Assembly (NCBI RefSeq): GCF_900215145.1
Contig: NZ_OBDO01000014.1
Coordinates: forward strand, 36,229 to 100,228
DNA: 64,000 nt
Reading direction: 5' to 3'
DNA from: Geodermatophilus sabuli
Lineage (GTDB): Bacteria > Actinomycetota > Actinomycetes > Mycobacteriales > Geodermatophilaceae
A program made the position numbers and the translations under genes. This document shows positions 24,520 to 32,574 of the stretch, one piece after another; the first letter of the stretch is position 1; the number at the start of each line of letters is the position of its first letter. Below the pieces are notes generated by a model. That model was not told where the DNA came from and did no database searches. It worked only from the letters and a program-made list of their open reading frames with translations.

Positions 24520-25577
24520 GCGGGGTCGTCCCCTCGGGGGTCGGAGCGGGTGGGGTCGCGCAGGTCGACGAGCACCTTGAACGCCAGGCTGGTGCGTTCC
24601 TCGAGCAGGTCCAGCGCCACGGCCGCCGTGGCCAGGGGCACCCGGTGGCTCACCAGCGCGTCGACGGTGGCGGTGTTGCGGCGCACGAGGTCCGCGGCGG
24701 CGGCGAACTCCGCGTAGGTGCAGCAGCTGACGCCCAGGACGTCGAGCTCCTTGATGGGCAGCGGGCCGGGGCTGGTGGGCGCCGAGGCGGCGGTCATCCC
24801 GACGACGACGACCCGGCCGCCGTGCCCGGCCAGCTCCAGGGCGGTGCCGAAGACGGCGGGGGCGCCGGTGGTGTCGACGACGACGTGCGGCCCCTCGGGC
24901 CCGGCGAGGTCGGCCACGGCGGCGGCGAGGGCGGGGGAGTCCGGGGCAGCGGTGGCGAAGCCGATCGCGGCCAGCAACTCCCGGCGGGCGGGAACAGGGT
25001 CGGTGACGAGCACGGCGGCGCCGCGGTCGCGGGCGGCCAGCGCGCAGGCGACGCCGATCGGCCCGCCGCCCAGGACGACGACGGACTCCCCGTCGGCCAC
25101 CCGCCCGCGGGCCACGGCGTGCACGGCGATCGACACCGGCTCGACGAGCGCGGTCTGCTCCGCGGTCAGCCCGGTGGTCACCACCAGCGCGCCGGTGTCG
25201 ACCAGGAGGTGCTCCTGCAGCGCGCCGTCCCGGTGGACCCCGAGCAGCTGCAGCCGGCTGCAGACGTTGACCCGGCCGTCCCGGCAGGGCCGGCACTCCC
25301 CGCAGGGCAGGACCGGCCAGACCGCCACCCGCTCGCCCACGGCCGGTCCGCCGGCGGGGTCGGCGACGGCCACGACGGCGGAGAACTCGTGGCCCTGGAC
25401 GCGAGGGAGCAAACCGTCGTGGGACGGGCCCAGATCGGCGTGGTAGAGGTGCAGGTCGGAGCCGCAGATGCCGACGGCCTCCACCCGCAGCAGGGTCTGC
25501 CCCGGCCGCGGAGGGCCCGGCTCCGGCCGTTCGACCAGCCGGATGGTGCCCGGGCCCTCCGTGACCGCGGCCCTCAT
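24516..25577 (-). CDS. zinc-dependent alcohol dehydrogenase (MDR, threonine/polyol dehydrogenase-like)
   Basis: MDR of 353 aa with both zinc sites. Catalytic ligands are in GICGSDLHLYH and GHEFSAVV. The structural zinc site is the four-Cys lobe LPCGECRPCRDGRVNVC. The NAD-binding motif is VVLGGGPIGVACALAA with TDP at the end of the second strand, favouring NAD. It resembles sorbitol/threonine dehydrogenase-like enzymes and would oxidise a secondary alcohol. Its start overlaps the alpha/beta hydrolase stop (ATGA), and its own stop overlaps the SDR start. Confidence 0.9.
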   Translation of the reverse strand: MRAAVTEGPGTIRLVERPEPGPPRPGQTLLRVEAVGICGSDLHLYHADLGPSHDGLLPRVQGHEFSAVVAVADPAGGPAVGERVAVWPVLPCGECRPCRDGRVNVCSRLQLLGVHRDGALQEHLLVDTGALVVTTGLTAEQTALVEPVSIAVHAVARGRVADGESVVVLGGGPIGVACALAARDRGAAVLVTDPVPARRELLAAIGFATAAPDSPALAAAVADLAGPEGPHVVVDTTGAPAVFGTALELAGHGGRVVVVGMTAASAPTSPGPLPIKELDVLGVSCCTYAEFAAAADLVRRNTATVDALVSHRVPLATAAVALDLLEERTSLAFKVLVDLRDPTRSDPRGDDPA

Positions 25578-26380
25578 CGGGCGGTGGCGTCCGAACCGGC
25601 GAGGAAGCCCAGCACCTCGGCCGCGACCTCGTCCGGCCGCTCGTGGTGCAGGCCGTGCCGGGTGCGCGGCAGGTCGCGCAGCTCGGCGCCGGGGATCGCC
25701 TTCGCGTAGGCCTCGCTGTGCGCCCGGGGGACGATCACGTCGATCTCCGCGGCGATCACCAGGGCGGGGCAGCTTATCCGCGGCAGCCGCGCCGGGAGCT
25801 CGGGGTCGTGCAGGTACGGGTCCCGGGCGAAGCGGGCGAAGGCGGCCATGTCCTTCTCCGTCTGCGCGATCTGCTCCGGCGTCGGCGGGGCGGAGAGCGC
25901 GGCCTCGACGAGGGCGTCGTCGTAGAACAGCGCGCGCACGAGGTCCGGCGGGGCCATGGAGAACAGGTCGGCCGGCGGCGCCTCGGGCACCGAGAGGCCG
26001 GCCGGCGCCATCAGCACCAGGTGCTCGACGCGGTCGGGGATCGTGCTGGCCAGCTCCGCGGCGGTCCAGCCGCCGAAGGACGCTCCGACGAGGTCGAAGC
26101 GGTCGACGCCCAGGACGTCCAGCAGTCGCAGGTAGTGCTGCACGAGGTCGGCCATGGTGGCGACCTCGGGCAGCTCGTCGCTCAGGCCGAACCCGGGGTG
26201 GTCGGGGGCGATGAGGTCCACCGCCTCCGACATCCGCTCGTGGAACGGCTCCCAGTTGCCCGCACCGCCGGCGGCGTGCAGGAAGAGGACCGGGCGGCCC
26301 GAGCCCTTGCGGAACAGGCTGATCTCCCCGGAGCCCATCGGCACCCTCGTCGGCGTCGGGACAGCTGCGGGAACGGTCAC
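25574..26380 (-). CDS. alpha/beta hydrolase
   Basis: Alpha/beta hydrolase of 268 aa. The oxyanion-hole segment is LFLHAAGGAGNWEPF, the nucleophile elbow is GASFGG, and the late His lies in the RTRHGLHHERPDEV stretch; an Asp around DVIVPRAH completes the triad. The layout resembles C-C bond hydrolases and esterases of aromatic degradation (MhpC/BphD-like), so it could act on a ring-cleavage product or an ester; it is not assigned. GTG at 26380 is preferred because AGGAG stands 5 bp upstream and the protein then begins just before the hydrolase fold. Operator S5 lies 25 bp upstream. Confidence 0.87.
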   Translation of the reverse strand: MTVPAAVPTPTRVPMGSGEISLFRKGSGRPVLFLHAAGGAGNWEPFHERMSEAVDLIAPDHPGFGLSDELPEVATMADLVQHYLRLLDVLGVDRFDLVGASFGGWTAAELASTIPDRVEHLVLMAPAGLSVPEAPPADLFSMAPPDLVRALFYDDALVEAALSAPPTPEQIAQTEKDMAAFARFARDPYLHDPELPARLPRISCPALVIAAEIDVIVPRAHSEAYAKAIPGAELRDLPRTRHGLHHERPDEVAAEVLGFLAGSDATAR

Positions 26381-26404
26381 GGGAACTCCTGCCTCGAGAC
26401 GTGA

Positions 26405-26460
26405 ACGGACAATCGTCCGCCCGGGCCAGCACCGTGACGCATGACACGTCGCGGTGTCAA
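26405..26460 (-). promoter_or_regulatory. promoter and operator S5 of the hydrolase operon
   Basis: Reverse strand: the -35 TTGACA (26455-26460, followed by CCGCG) and a -10-like CACGGT (26431-26436) are spaced 18 bp. The operator GCGGAC, 4 bp, GTCCGT (26405-26420) comes about 10 bp later. Only two half-sites are clear here; no convincing third one is seen. Position just past the transcription start is as at S3 and S4. Confidence 0.72.
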
Positions 26461-26536
26461 CGTCGCCACGGGCTGCGGTGGCCATCTGGGCCCCGGACCG
26501 CGGAGGGGAGTTGACCGGCGCGCGGCAGGGGGCGCA

Positions 26537-26588
26537 ACGGACAACTGACCGCCAGACGGTTGACAAGGAATGTGGCCGCTGTCACTGT
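26537..26588 (+). promoter_or_regulatory. promoter and operator S6 of the ABC transporter operon
   Basis: Half-sites ACGGAC, 4 bp, GACCGC (one mismatch), 3 bp, ACGGTT (26537-26561). The last two bases run into a -35 TTGACA (26560-26565), with CACTGT as a -10 candidate after 17 bp (26583-26588). Unlike S3-S5 the operator sits upstream of, and touching, the -35. This may mean activation, or repression by blocking polymerase access. Confidence 0.68.
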
Positions 26589-26688
26589 TCCGCCACCACC
26601 ACGACGCCCGGCCCGCTCCCCGCGGCTGCCCGGCGGCCCGTGTACGGCGATCCCCGCAGCTGTGCGACCCCGAGAAGAGGACCACTCC

Positions 26689-27879
26689 ATGGCTCATCGC
26701 GTGATCCGCTCGCCGCGCTCCCGGCGGCTGGCCCTGCCGGTCGCCGCGGCGGCCCTGGTCCTGACCACCGTGGCGTGCGCCCCCACGAGCAGCAACGAGG
26801 GCGCCGCCGACAGCGGCGCCGAGGCCGTGGTGTCCGACGAGACCCTCGACCAGCTGCGCGCCGACGTCGAGGAGGCGATGGCCGTGCCGGAGTTCGAGCC
26901 GCAGGGCGAGGCGTTCTCGGTCGCCCCCTTGGCGGGCAAGAAGATCCTCTCCATGCCGGTCAGCAGCCAGCTCGAGGGCTGCGACCGGATGGCCCGCACC
27001 GTCGTCGACATCGCCAAGAGCGTGGGCATGACCGACAGCACGTACTTCCAGAACGACGGCGGCCCGCAGGCGTGGGTGCAGGGCATGAACCTGGCGATCA
27101 ACCAGGGCTACGACGGTGTGGCGCTGGTCTGCGGCATCGACCCCGCCGCGCTGGCCCCGCAGATGGAGGCGGCGAAGGCGGCCGGCATCCAGGTGGTCGA
27201 CATGCACCTGTCCGACGTCTCGGAACCGCCGTCGGACCTCATCGCCGGGCAGACCAACGGCCAGTTCAACCGGTCCATGGAGCTCGGCGTGGCGCAGGCC
27301 CTCGTCGAGTCCGAGGGCCGGCCGATCGACGCGCTGGTCATCACCTCGAACGAGAACCCGCCCTCGATCGGCATGGAGCAGACGGTCAAGGACCAGTTCG
27401 CCGAGCTGTGCGGAGACGACTGCGGCGTCGAGTCGATCAACATCCCCATCCCCGACTACGCCACCGAGCTCACCAGCGCCGTCTCCTCGGCGCTGGTGGC
27501 CAACCCCGACATCCGCGCGGTCTTCACCGTGTTCGACGCCCAGACGCCGTTCGTCCTGCCGGCCATCCAGTCGTCCAACGTCGACGCGAAGACCTACGCC
27601 TTCGGCGCCGACCGCACGTTCGTCGCGCTGATGACCGACCCGGAGAACCCGATGGGCACGGACATGGGCCCGAACTTCGACTGGATGGCCTACACCGGCG
27701 CTGACCAGCTGTTCCGCGTTCTCGCCGGCCAGCAGCCGATCCCGTCCGACGAGGCGTTCTCGCCGTACCGCCTGTGGACGCCGGAGAACGCCGAGGAGGT
27801 CAACGGACCGAACGACGGCTTCGGGGACGCCTACGTCGAGGGCTACCGCAGCCTCTGGCTGGACGCGCCCGCCGTCTGA
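26689..27879 (+). CDS. ABC transporter substrate-binding lipoprotein, sugar-binding (RbsB-like) family
   Basis: Secreted lipoprotein of 396 aa. The signal peptide has an RR..RR basic start, a hydrophobic core LALPVAAAALVLTT and a lipobox ending in VAC. The mature part has the periplasmic-binding fold of the ribose/AI-2 class: KKILSMPVSSQ, GYDGVALVCGIDP, AAKAAGIQVVDMH and AVFTVFDAQTP. This is the receptor for the importer encoded downstream. ATG at 26689 follows GAAGAGG. Although the fold is that of sugar receptors, the operator S6 and neighbours point to a catabolite of the aromatic/hydroxy-acid pathway as ligand. A hairpin follows before the ATPase gene. Confidence 0.9.
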   Translation: MAHRVIRSPRSRRLALPVAAAALVLTTVACAPTSSNEGAADSGAEAVVSDETLDQLRADVEEAMAVPEFEPQGEAFSVAPLAGKKILSMPVSSQLEGCDRMARTVVDIAKSVGMTDSTYFQNDGGPQAWVQGMNLAINQGYDGVALVCGIDPAALAPQMEAAKAAGIQVVDMHLSDVSEPPSDLIAGQTNGQFNRSMELGVAQALVESEGRPIDALVITSNENPPSIGMEQTVKDQFAELCGDDCGVESINIPIPDYATELTSAVSSALVANPDIRAVFTVFDAQTPFVLPAIQSSNVDAKTYAFGADRTFVALMTDPENPMGTDMGPNFDWMAYTGADQLFRVLAGQQPIPSDEAFSPYRLWTPENAEEVNGPNDGFGDAYVEGYRSLWLDAPAV

Positions 27880-27885
27880 GCGGAC

Positions 27886-27918
27886 GGGAGGCCCCGGGCA
27901 CGCCGCCCGGGGCCTCCC
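27886..27918 (+). terminator. hairpin between receptor and ATPase genes
   Basis: A 14-bp perfect stem (GGGAGGCCCCGGGC with its complement) and a 5-base loop, 7 bp past the receptor stop and about 60 bp before the ATPase start. Likely a partial terminator or mRNA-stabilising hairpin that lets the receptor be made in excess. Confidence 0.7.
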
Positions 27919-27979
27919 CACGCCCGCCCGTCCCGACCCCCAGCGGCGCAACCGCGCTCCGGCCCCAGGGAAGCCACGG

Positions 27980-29608
27980 ATGACGACCACCGCCCTCGAG
28001 CTCCACTCCGTCTCCAAGACCTTCGGTGCGACCAAGGCGTTGCAGGGCGTCTCCATGACCGTGGAGCGCGGCGAGGTCCTCGCCCTGCTGGGAGAGAACG
28101 GCTGCGGCAAGTCCACCCTGGTCAAGGTCGTGGCCGGCGTCTACGACCCCGAGCCCGGCGCCCGCATGCTGGTCGACGGCCGAGAGGTGTCCCTCCCGCT
28201 GGAGGCCGGCGCCTCGCGCGACCTGGGCCTGAGCTTCGTCCACCAGGACCTCGGCCTGGCCCGGCCGCTGACGGTCCTGGAGAACCTGCTGGGCGGGGTG
28301 GCCGAGCGCAGCGGCTCGCGGCTGCGCATCCAGTGGCGATCCGAGGCCCGCAAGGCCCGCGCCATGCTGCGCAGTTACGGCGTGGACGTCGACCCCCTCG
28401 CCGTCATCAACCACCTGCCACCGGTCGAGCAGGCGCTGGTGGCCATCGCCCGCGCCGCCGAGGAGCTCAAGCAGTACCGGGAACGCACCGGCGCCACCTC
28501 CTCGGTGCTCGTGCTGGACGAGCCGACGGTCTTCCTCCCCGAGGAGGAGGTGCAGTTCCTCTTCGACCTGATCCGCACGATCGTCGCCTCGGGCGCCAGC
28601 GTCGTGTTCATCTCCCACGACCTGCCCGCCGTCCGGGAGATCGCCGACCGCGTCACCGTGCTCCGGGACGGCAAGCTGGCCGCCACCGCCCGGATGAGCG
28701 ACGTGACCGACGCCGAGATCGTCGAGCTGATCGTGGGCCCCGCGATCGCCAAGCTGGACGCGTTCGGCCACGGGAACGTGCACGGCGACGGCCGACCGGC
28801 CACCGCGCCGCCGCGGGTCTTCGACCGCTCCCCGGGCGCCGGGCTGCACGTCACCGGGCTGCGTGGCGGGCAGGTCCGCGGCCTGGACCTGCACGTCGCG
28901 CCGGGTGAGGTCGTCGGCCTGGCCGGGCTGCTCGGCTCCGGCGCCGAGGAGGTGCCCTACCTGCTCTTCGGCGCGAAGCAGGCCACCGGCGGCGAGCTGA
29001 CCCTCGACGGGACGACGGTGCCGGTGGCCAGGCAGCAGCCGGCCACGGCGGTCGGCATGGGTCTGGCGCTCATCCCGGCCGACCGGCGCCGCGACGCCAT
29101 CGCCCCGGCCGTGTCCGTCGCGGAGAACATGATGCTGCTGGTGGTGCGGCGCTTCGCAGTCCGGGGGTGGTTGCGCAACCGCCGGCTGCGCGGCGCCGCC
29201 GATGCGCGTGCCGAGACGCTCGACGTCCGCCCGCGCCGTACCGACCTGCCGGTCGGCACGCTCAGCGGCGGCAACGCGCAGAAGGTCGTCGTCGGCAAGT
29301 GGCTGGAGATCGGGCCGCGGGTCCTGCTGCTGCACGAGCCGACGCAGGGCGTCGACATCGCCGCCCGCGCCGAGATCTACCGGGTCGTCCGGCGGGCCAC
29401 CGAGGACGGCATGTCGGTGGTCTGGGTCTCCAGCGACTTCGACGAGCTGGCCACCGTCTGCGACCGCGTCGTCGTGGTCAGCGGCGGGGTGGCCGGCGCC
29501 GAGATCCCGCTCCGGGACATCACCCCGGAGGCGATCACCGCCGGCGTCTACGGGGCCAGCACCAGTGAGTCCACGATCCTCCCGACCGTTGAACAGGTGG
29601 CACGATGA
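27980..29608 (+). CDS. ABC transporter ATP-binding protein, two domains (RbsA-like)
   Basis: Double ATPase of 542 aa. First domain: Walker A GENGCGKST, degenerate signature PPVEQALVAIARA, Walker B VLVLDEPTVFL. Second domain: the P-loop is eroded (GLAGLLGSGAEE, normal for this family), the signature is LSGGNAQK, and Walker B is LLLHEPTQGVD. This arrangement is that of RbsA/MglA-type sugar importers. The stop overlaps the permease start (ATGA). Confidence 0.92.
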   Translation: MTTTALELHSVSKTFGATKALQGVSMTVERGEVLALLGENGCGKSTLVKVVAGVYDPEPGARMLVDGREVSLPLEAGASRDLGLSFVHQDLGLARPLTVLENLLGGVAERSGSRLRIQWRSEARKARAMLRSYGVDVDPLAVINHLPPVEQALVAIARAAEELKQYRERTGATSSVLVLDEPTVFLPEEEVQFLFDLIRTIVASGASVVFISHDLPAVREIADRVTVLRDGKLAATARMSDVTDAEIVELIVGPAIAKLDAFGHGNVHGDGRPATAPPRVFDRSPGAGLHVTGLRGGQVRGLDLHVAPGEVVGLAGLLGSGAEEVPYLLFGAKQATGGELTLDGTTVPVARQQPATAVGMGLALIPADRRRDAIAPAVSVAENMMLLVVRRFAVRGWLRNRRLRGAADARAETLDVRPRRTDLPVGTLSGGNAQKVVVGKWLEIGPRVLLLHEPTQGVDIAARAEIYRVVRRATEDGMSVVWVSSDFDELATVCDRVVVVSGGVAGAEIPLRDITPEAITAGVYGASTSESTILPTVEQVAR

Positions 29609-30612
29609 GCGCGACGGACACCCTCGAGGCGAAGGACCCCCAGCCGGCACCGAGCGTCGCGCAGGGCCGCGGCTCGACCCGCGGCCGGTGGGGGGAGAAG
29701 GCCGCGCTGCCCATCGCGTGGCTGGTGCTCTTCGTCGTCTTCGCCGCGCTGGCCCCGGACACGTTCCTCTCCATGGGGAACATCGCCAACATCCTGGGAT
29801 CGCAGTCGATCCTCTTCATGCTGGCGCTGGCCGCGCTGCTGCCCACCCGCTCCGGCGACCTCGACCTGTCGCTGGGCAGCATCGGCGGCCTGTCGGCGAT
29901 CATCGTCGCGGTGCTCAACGTCCGGCACGGCGTCTCGCTGCCGCTGGCCTGCCTGGCGGCGGTCGCGGTGGGCGCGCTGTGCGGGGCGTTCAACGGGCTG
30001 TTCGTGGTCAGGTTCAAGACCGAGCCGTTCATCATGACCCTCGGCACCGGCACCCTCTTCGGCGGCCTGGTCTTCTGGATCGCCAACTCCACGACGATCG
30101 TCGGCGTCGACCGGGACCTGTCGATGTGGACCTACCTGCGCCAGATCGGCCAGGTGCCGGTGCAGTTCTACTACTGCCTGCTGGTCATGCTCGTCATCTG
30201 GTACGCCATGAACTACACCCCGCTGGGCGTGCGCAACCTGTTCGTCGGCCAGTCCCGCGAGGTGGCCGTCCTCAGCGGGATCAACGCCGACCGCATCCGG
30301 TTCGGTGCGTTCACCCTCGCCGGCGTCATCGCGTCGCTGGCCGGGATCCTCTACGTCGGCACCACCGGCTCGGCGGGCCCCACCTCGGTGGAGACCTTCC
30401 TGCTCCCGGCCTACGCGGCGGTGTTCCTCGGGGCCACCACCATCCAGCCGGGCCGGTTCAACGCCCTCGGCACGGGGGTGGCCGTGCTGTTCCTCGCCAC
30501 CGGCACCGCCGGCCTGCAGCTGCTCGGCGCGCAGGACTACGCCCAGCAGCTCTTCTACGGCGGCGCGCTCGTCGCGGCCGTGGCCATCTCCCGCTACCTG
30601 CGCCGCACCTGA
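29605..30612 (+). CDS. ABC transporter permease, RbsC-like
   Basis: Membrane permease of 335 aa with about 8-10 hydrophobic segments and the conserved cytoplasmic-loop region TPLGVRNLFVGQSREVAVLSG that contacts the ATPase. TRSGDLDLSLGSIGGLSA is typical of the BPD_transp_2 family. A charged 30-residue N-terminal tail precedes the first segment. It probably forms a homodimer with the double ATPase at 27980-29608 and receives substrate from the lipoprotein at 26689-27879. Confidence 0.92.
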   Translation: MSATDTLEAKDPQPAPSVAQGRGSTRGRWGEKAALPIAWLVLFVVFAALAPDTFLSMGNIANILGSQSILFMLALAALLPTRSGDLDLSLGSIGGLSAIIVAVLNVRHGVSLPLACLAAVAVGALCGAFNGLFVVRFKTEPFIMTLGTGTLFGGLVFWIANSTTIVGVDRDLSMWTYLRQIGQVPVQFYYCLLVMLVIWYAMNYTPLGVRNLFVGQSREVAVLSGINADRIRFGAFTLAGVIASLAGILYVGTTGSAGPTSVETFLLPAYAAVFLGATTIQPGRFNALGTGVAVLFLATGTAGLQLLGAQDYAQQLFYGGALVAAVAISRYLRRT

Positions 30613-30726
30613 CGCGGCGGCACCGGGCGCGAGCCGGCCGCAACGGCGGACCGGTGGCCCGGGCATGATCGAGCCGATCCAGCATGGCCCCGACACGGAC
30701 GCCGACGACCTCGGGAGGACCCACCG

Positions 30727-31278
30727 ATGACCCACCCCGCCCAGCCGGACCCCGCGTCGGTCGAGGTCGCGCCCGTCGAGGCCGCACCCGTCGATCCCGA
30801 GCTGCAGGCCCGGTTCCGCGAGGTGATGGCGGGTGTGCCGACGCCGGTCTCGGTGATCACCAGCACCACCGGCGGCCTGCCGCACGGGACGACGGTCAGC
30901 GCCTTCGCCTCGCTGTCGATGACCCCGCCCATGGTGCTGGTGAGCCTCGACCGGGGGTCGGACCTGCTGGCCGTCGTCCGGGAGTCCGGGCGGTTCGGGG
31001 TGAACGTGCTCGGCGCGCACCAGTCGCACCTGGCGATGGCGTTCGCGCGCAAGGGCGGCACGGGCAAGTTCTCCGGTGTCCGGTGGGAGATCGACCACGA
31101 CCTGCCCCGGCTGCCGGGCGCGCCCGGCTGGCTGGCCTGCGAGGTGGCCACCCTGGTCGACGGGGGCGACCACGTGGTGGCGCTGGGCACGGTGGTCGCC
31201 GCGGGGACGTCCGAGGGGCAGCCGTTGACCTACCACGGCCGGGTGTTCGGCACCCACGCCGCGCTCGAGCTGCCCTGA
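30727..31278 (+). CDS. flavin reductase (HpaC-like) for the two-component monooxygenase
   Basis: Flavin reductase domain protein of 183 aa, which reduces FMN or FAD with NAD(P)H for an oxygenase partner. After a Pro/Ala-rich, probably disordered N-terminus of about 25 residues come FREVMAGVPTPVSVITS, HGTTVSAFASLSMTPPMVLVSL and SGRFGVNVLGAHQ, the standard order of the family, with DHVVALGTVV near the end. The only group D monooxygenase in the window (22439-23632) is its likely partner. It lies 114 bp after the permease gene in the same direction; that gap holds no clear operator. Confidence 0.9.
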   Translation: MTHPAQPDPASVEVAPVEAAPVDPELQARFREVMAGVPTPVSVITSTTGGLPHGTTVSAFASLSMTPPMVLVSLDRGSDLLAVVRESGRFGVNVLGAHQSHLAMAFARKGGTGKFSGVRWEIDHDLPRLPGAPGWLACEVATLVDGGDHVVALGTVVAAGTSEGQPLTYHGRVFGTHAALELP

Positions 31279-31299
31279 CCGCGGCGCCGGCCGGCCGAT

Positions 31300-32130
31300 T
31301 CAGGCGGAGACGGCGCTCCCGGCCGCGGGCCGCGGCACCTCCACGTGCGGCCGGGACTGCCACAGCGCCCACTCGACGCTGATGTCCGCGGCGGTGTGCA
31401 GCAGCCGGGGCAGGTGCTCCTGCACGAGCACCTCGGTCGAGGTCTCGGCCGCGTGCACGGTGACGTTCATGGCGGCGCGGACCGTGCCGTTGCCGTCGCG
31501 CACCGGCACCGCGACGGAACGGATGCCCGGGGCGAGCTCCTCGTCGGCCAGTGCCCAGCCCCGCGCCCGGACCTTGACCAGCTCGTCACGCAGCTGGTCG
31601 GCGTCCGGCTGCGGTGCCGGCGGCAGGCCGGCACGGCTGGGCTGCGCGAGGGCGGCCTCCAGCTCATCGGTGGAGAGGGCGGCCAGCAGCACCTTGCCCT
31701 GCGAGGTGCGGACGGCGGGGAAGCGGGTGCCGATCTCCACCCGCAGCGTGATGATCCGGGGCACCGCCACCCGGGCGACGTAGACGATGTCGGAGCCGTC
31801 GAGCTGCGCCATGGACGAGGACTCGCCGGTCTGCGCGACCAGCGACTCCAGGTGCGGGCGCGCGATGTCCCACAGCCCCAGGGCACTGACGTAGGCCGTG
31901 CCGAGCCCGAGCACGCGGGGGGTGAGGTGGAAGACGCCGCCGGCGGAGCGGACCAGCCCCAGCTCCTCCAGCGTCAGCAGCAGGCGGCGGGCGGTGGGTC
32001 GCGCCAGCCCGGCGGCGGCGGCGACCTCGGTGAGGGACATGGTGGGGCGGTCGGCGCCGAAGGCGGCGATGACGTCGAGACCGCGGGCGAGCGCCTCGAC
32101 GAAGTCCGGTCCCGTGCCGCGTCCGGCCAT
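31300..32130 (-). CDS. IclR-family transcriptional regulator, copy 2
   Basis: Paralogue of the regulator at 11365-12195, of identical length (276 aa). The first 16 residues are the same and the DNA-binding stretch RPTARRLLLTLEELG is identical, which suggests both read the same operator. The effector domain differs more (RAGLPPAPQPDADQLRDEL here against RAGLPAYIGRSPEQLRDEL), so they may answer different ligands. ATG at 32130 follows GGGGTGG; longer readings upstream to 32460 lack a ribosome binding site and would extend the conserved N-terminus. It closes the cluster and converges with the flavin reductase gene. Confidence 0.93.
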   Translation of the reverse strand: MAGRGTGPDFVEALARGLDVIAAFGADRPTMSLTEVAAAAGLARPTARRLLLTLEELGLVRSAGGVFHLTPRVLGLGTAYVSALGLWDIARPHLESLVAQTGESSSMAQLDGSDIVYVARVAVPRIITLRVEIGTRFPAVRTSQGKVLLAALSTDELEAALAQPSRAGLPPAPQPDADQLRDELVKVRARGWALADEELAPGIRSVAVPVRDGNGTVRAAMNVTVHAAETSTEVLVQEHLPRLLHTAADISVEWALWQSRPHVEVPRPAAGSAVSA

Positions 32131-32574
32131 CGGCCCACCCCGTTCCTGCCGCCGGCGGATCGCACCGGCCCGACCGACCCGGTCCGGGACGGAGGCGGCT
32201 CGCGGGCAGCCGATCGCCCGGCCACCGCCCACGTCATCATCCCGGATCGGGCCCGCCCGCGGCCCTCGTTCCAGCGTCGACCACCCCGACGGGCGAGCCG
32301 CGCCGCGCAGCGCGCGGCCGGGCGCCGGCCGGGTCCGGGACTCGGGGTGGCCGGTGAGGGCGAGCGCGGCCAGGGCGTCGAGGAGGTGGTGGGCGCCGGC
32401 GCGGTCGAGCTCGCCGGGAACGCGCACGGGCGTGCGCGGGGCCGGGGCTCCGACCCCCATCGGTGCCGTAACAGCGCACGTACGCAGCGGAGCGCCGGGG
32501 AGCGTGTCCGCCGGGTGGCGGGGCTACCGTTCAGGGGTCACGACCTCCTGCGCCGCCGGACCGAGGCGGCCTCC
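32131..32574. other. intergenic region between IclR copy 2 and the CheB-like gene
   Basis: About 440 bp without a supported gene. It must hold the divergent promoters of both neighbours; a -10-like TACCGT occurs at 32525-32530 before the CheB-like gene. An open frame in the iclR direction (up to 32460) has coding-like composition but no recognisable domain and no ribosome binding site; it could be a decayed gene. No clear GCGGAC-type operator is present. Confidence 0.5.

Noticed and set aside
30646..30661. Operator copy before the flavin reductase gene
   Set aside because: A GCGGAC half-site occurs but the expected partner reads GGCCCG; too weak.
32131..32460. Extension or separate gene upstream of IclR copy 2
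   Set aside because: No ribosome binding site or domain; IclR copy 1 of the same length begins at the equivalent ATG.
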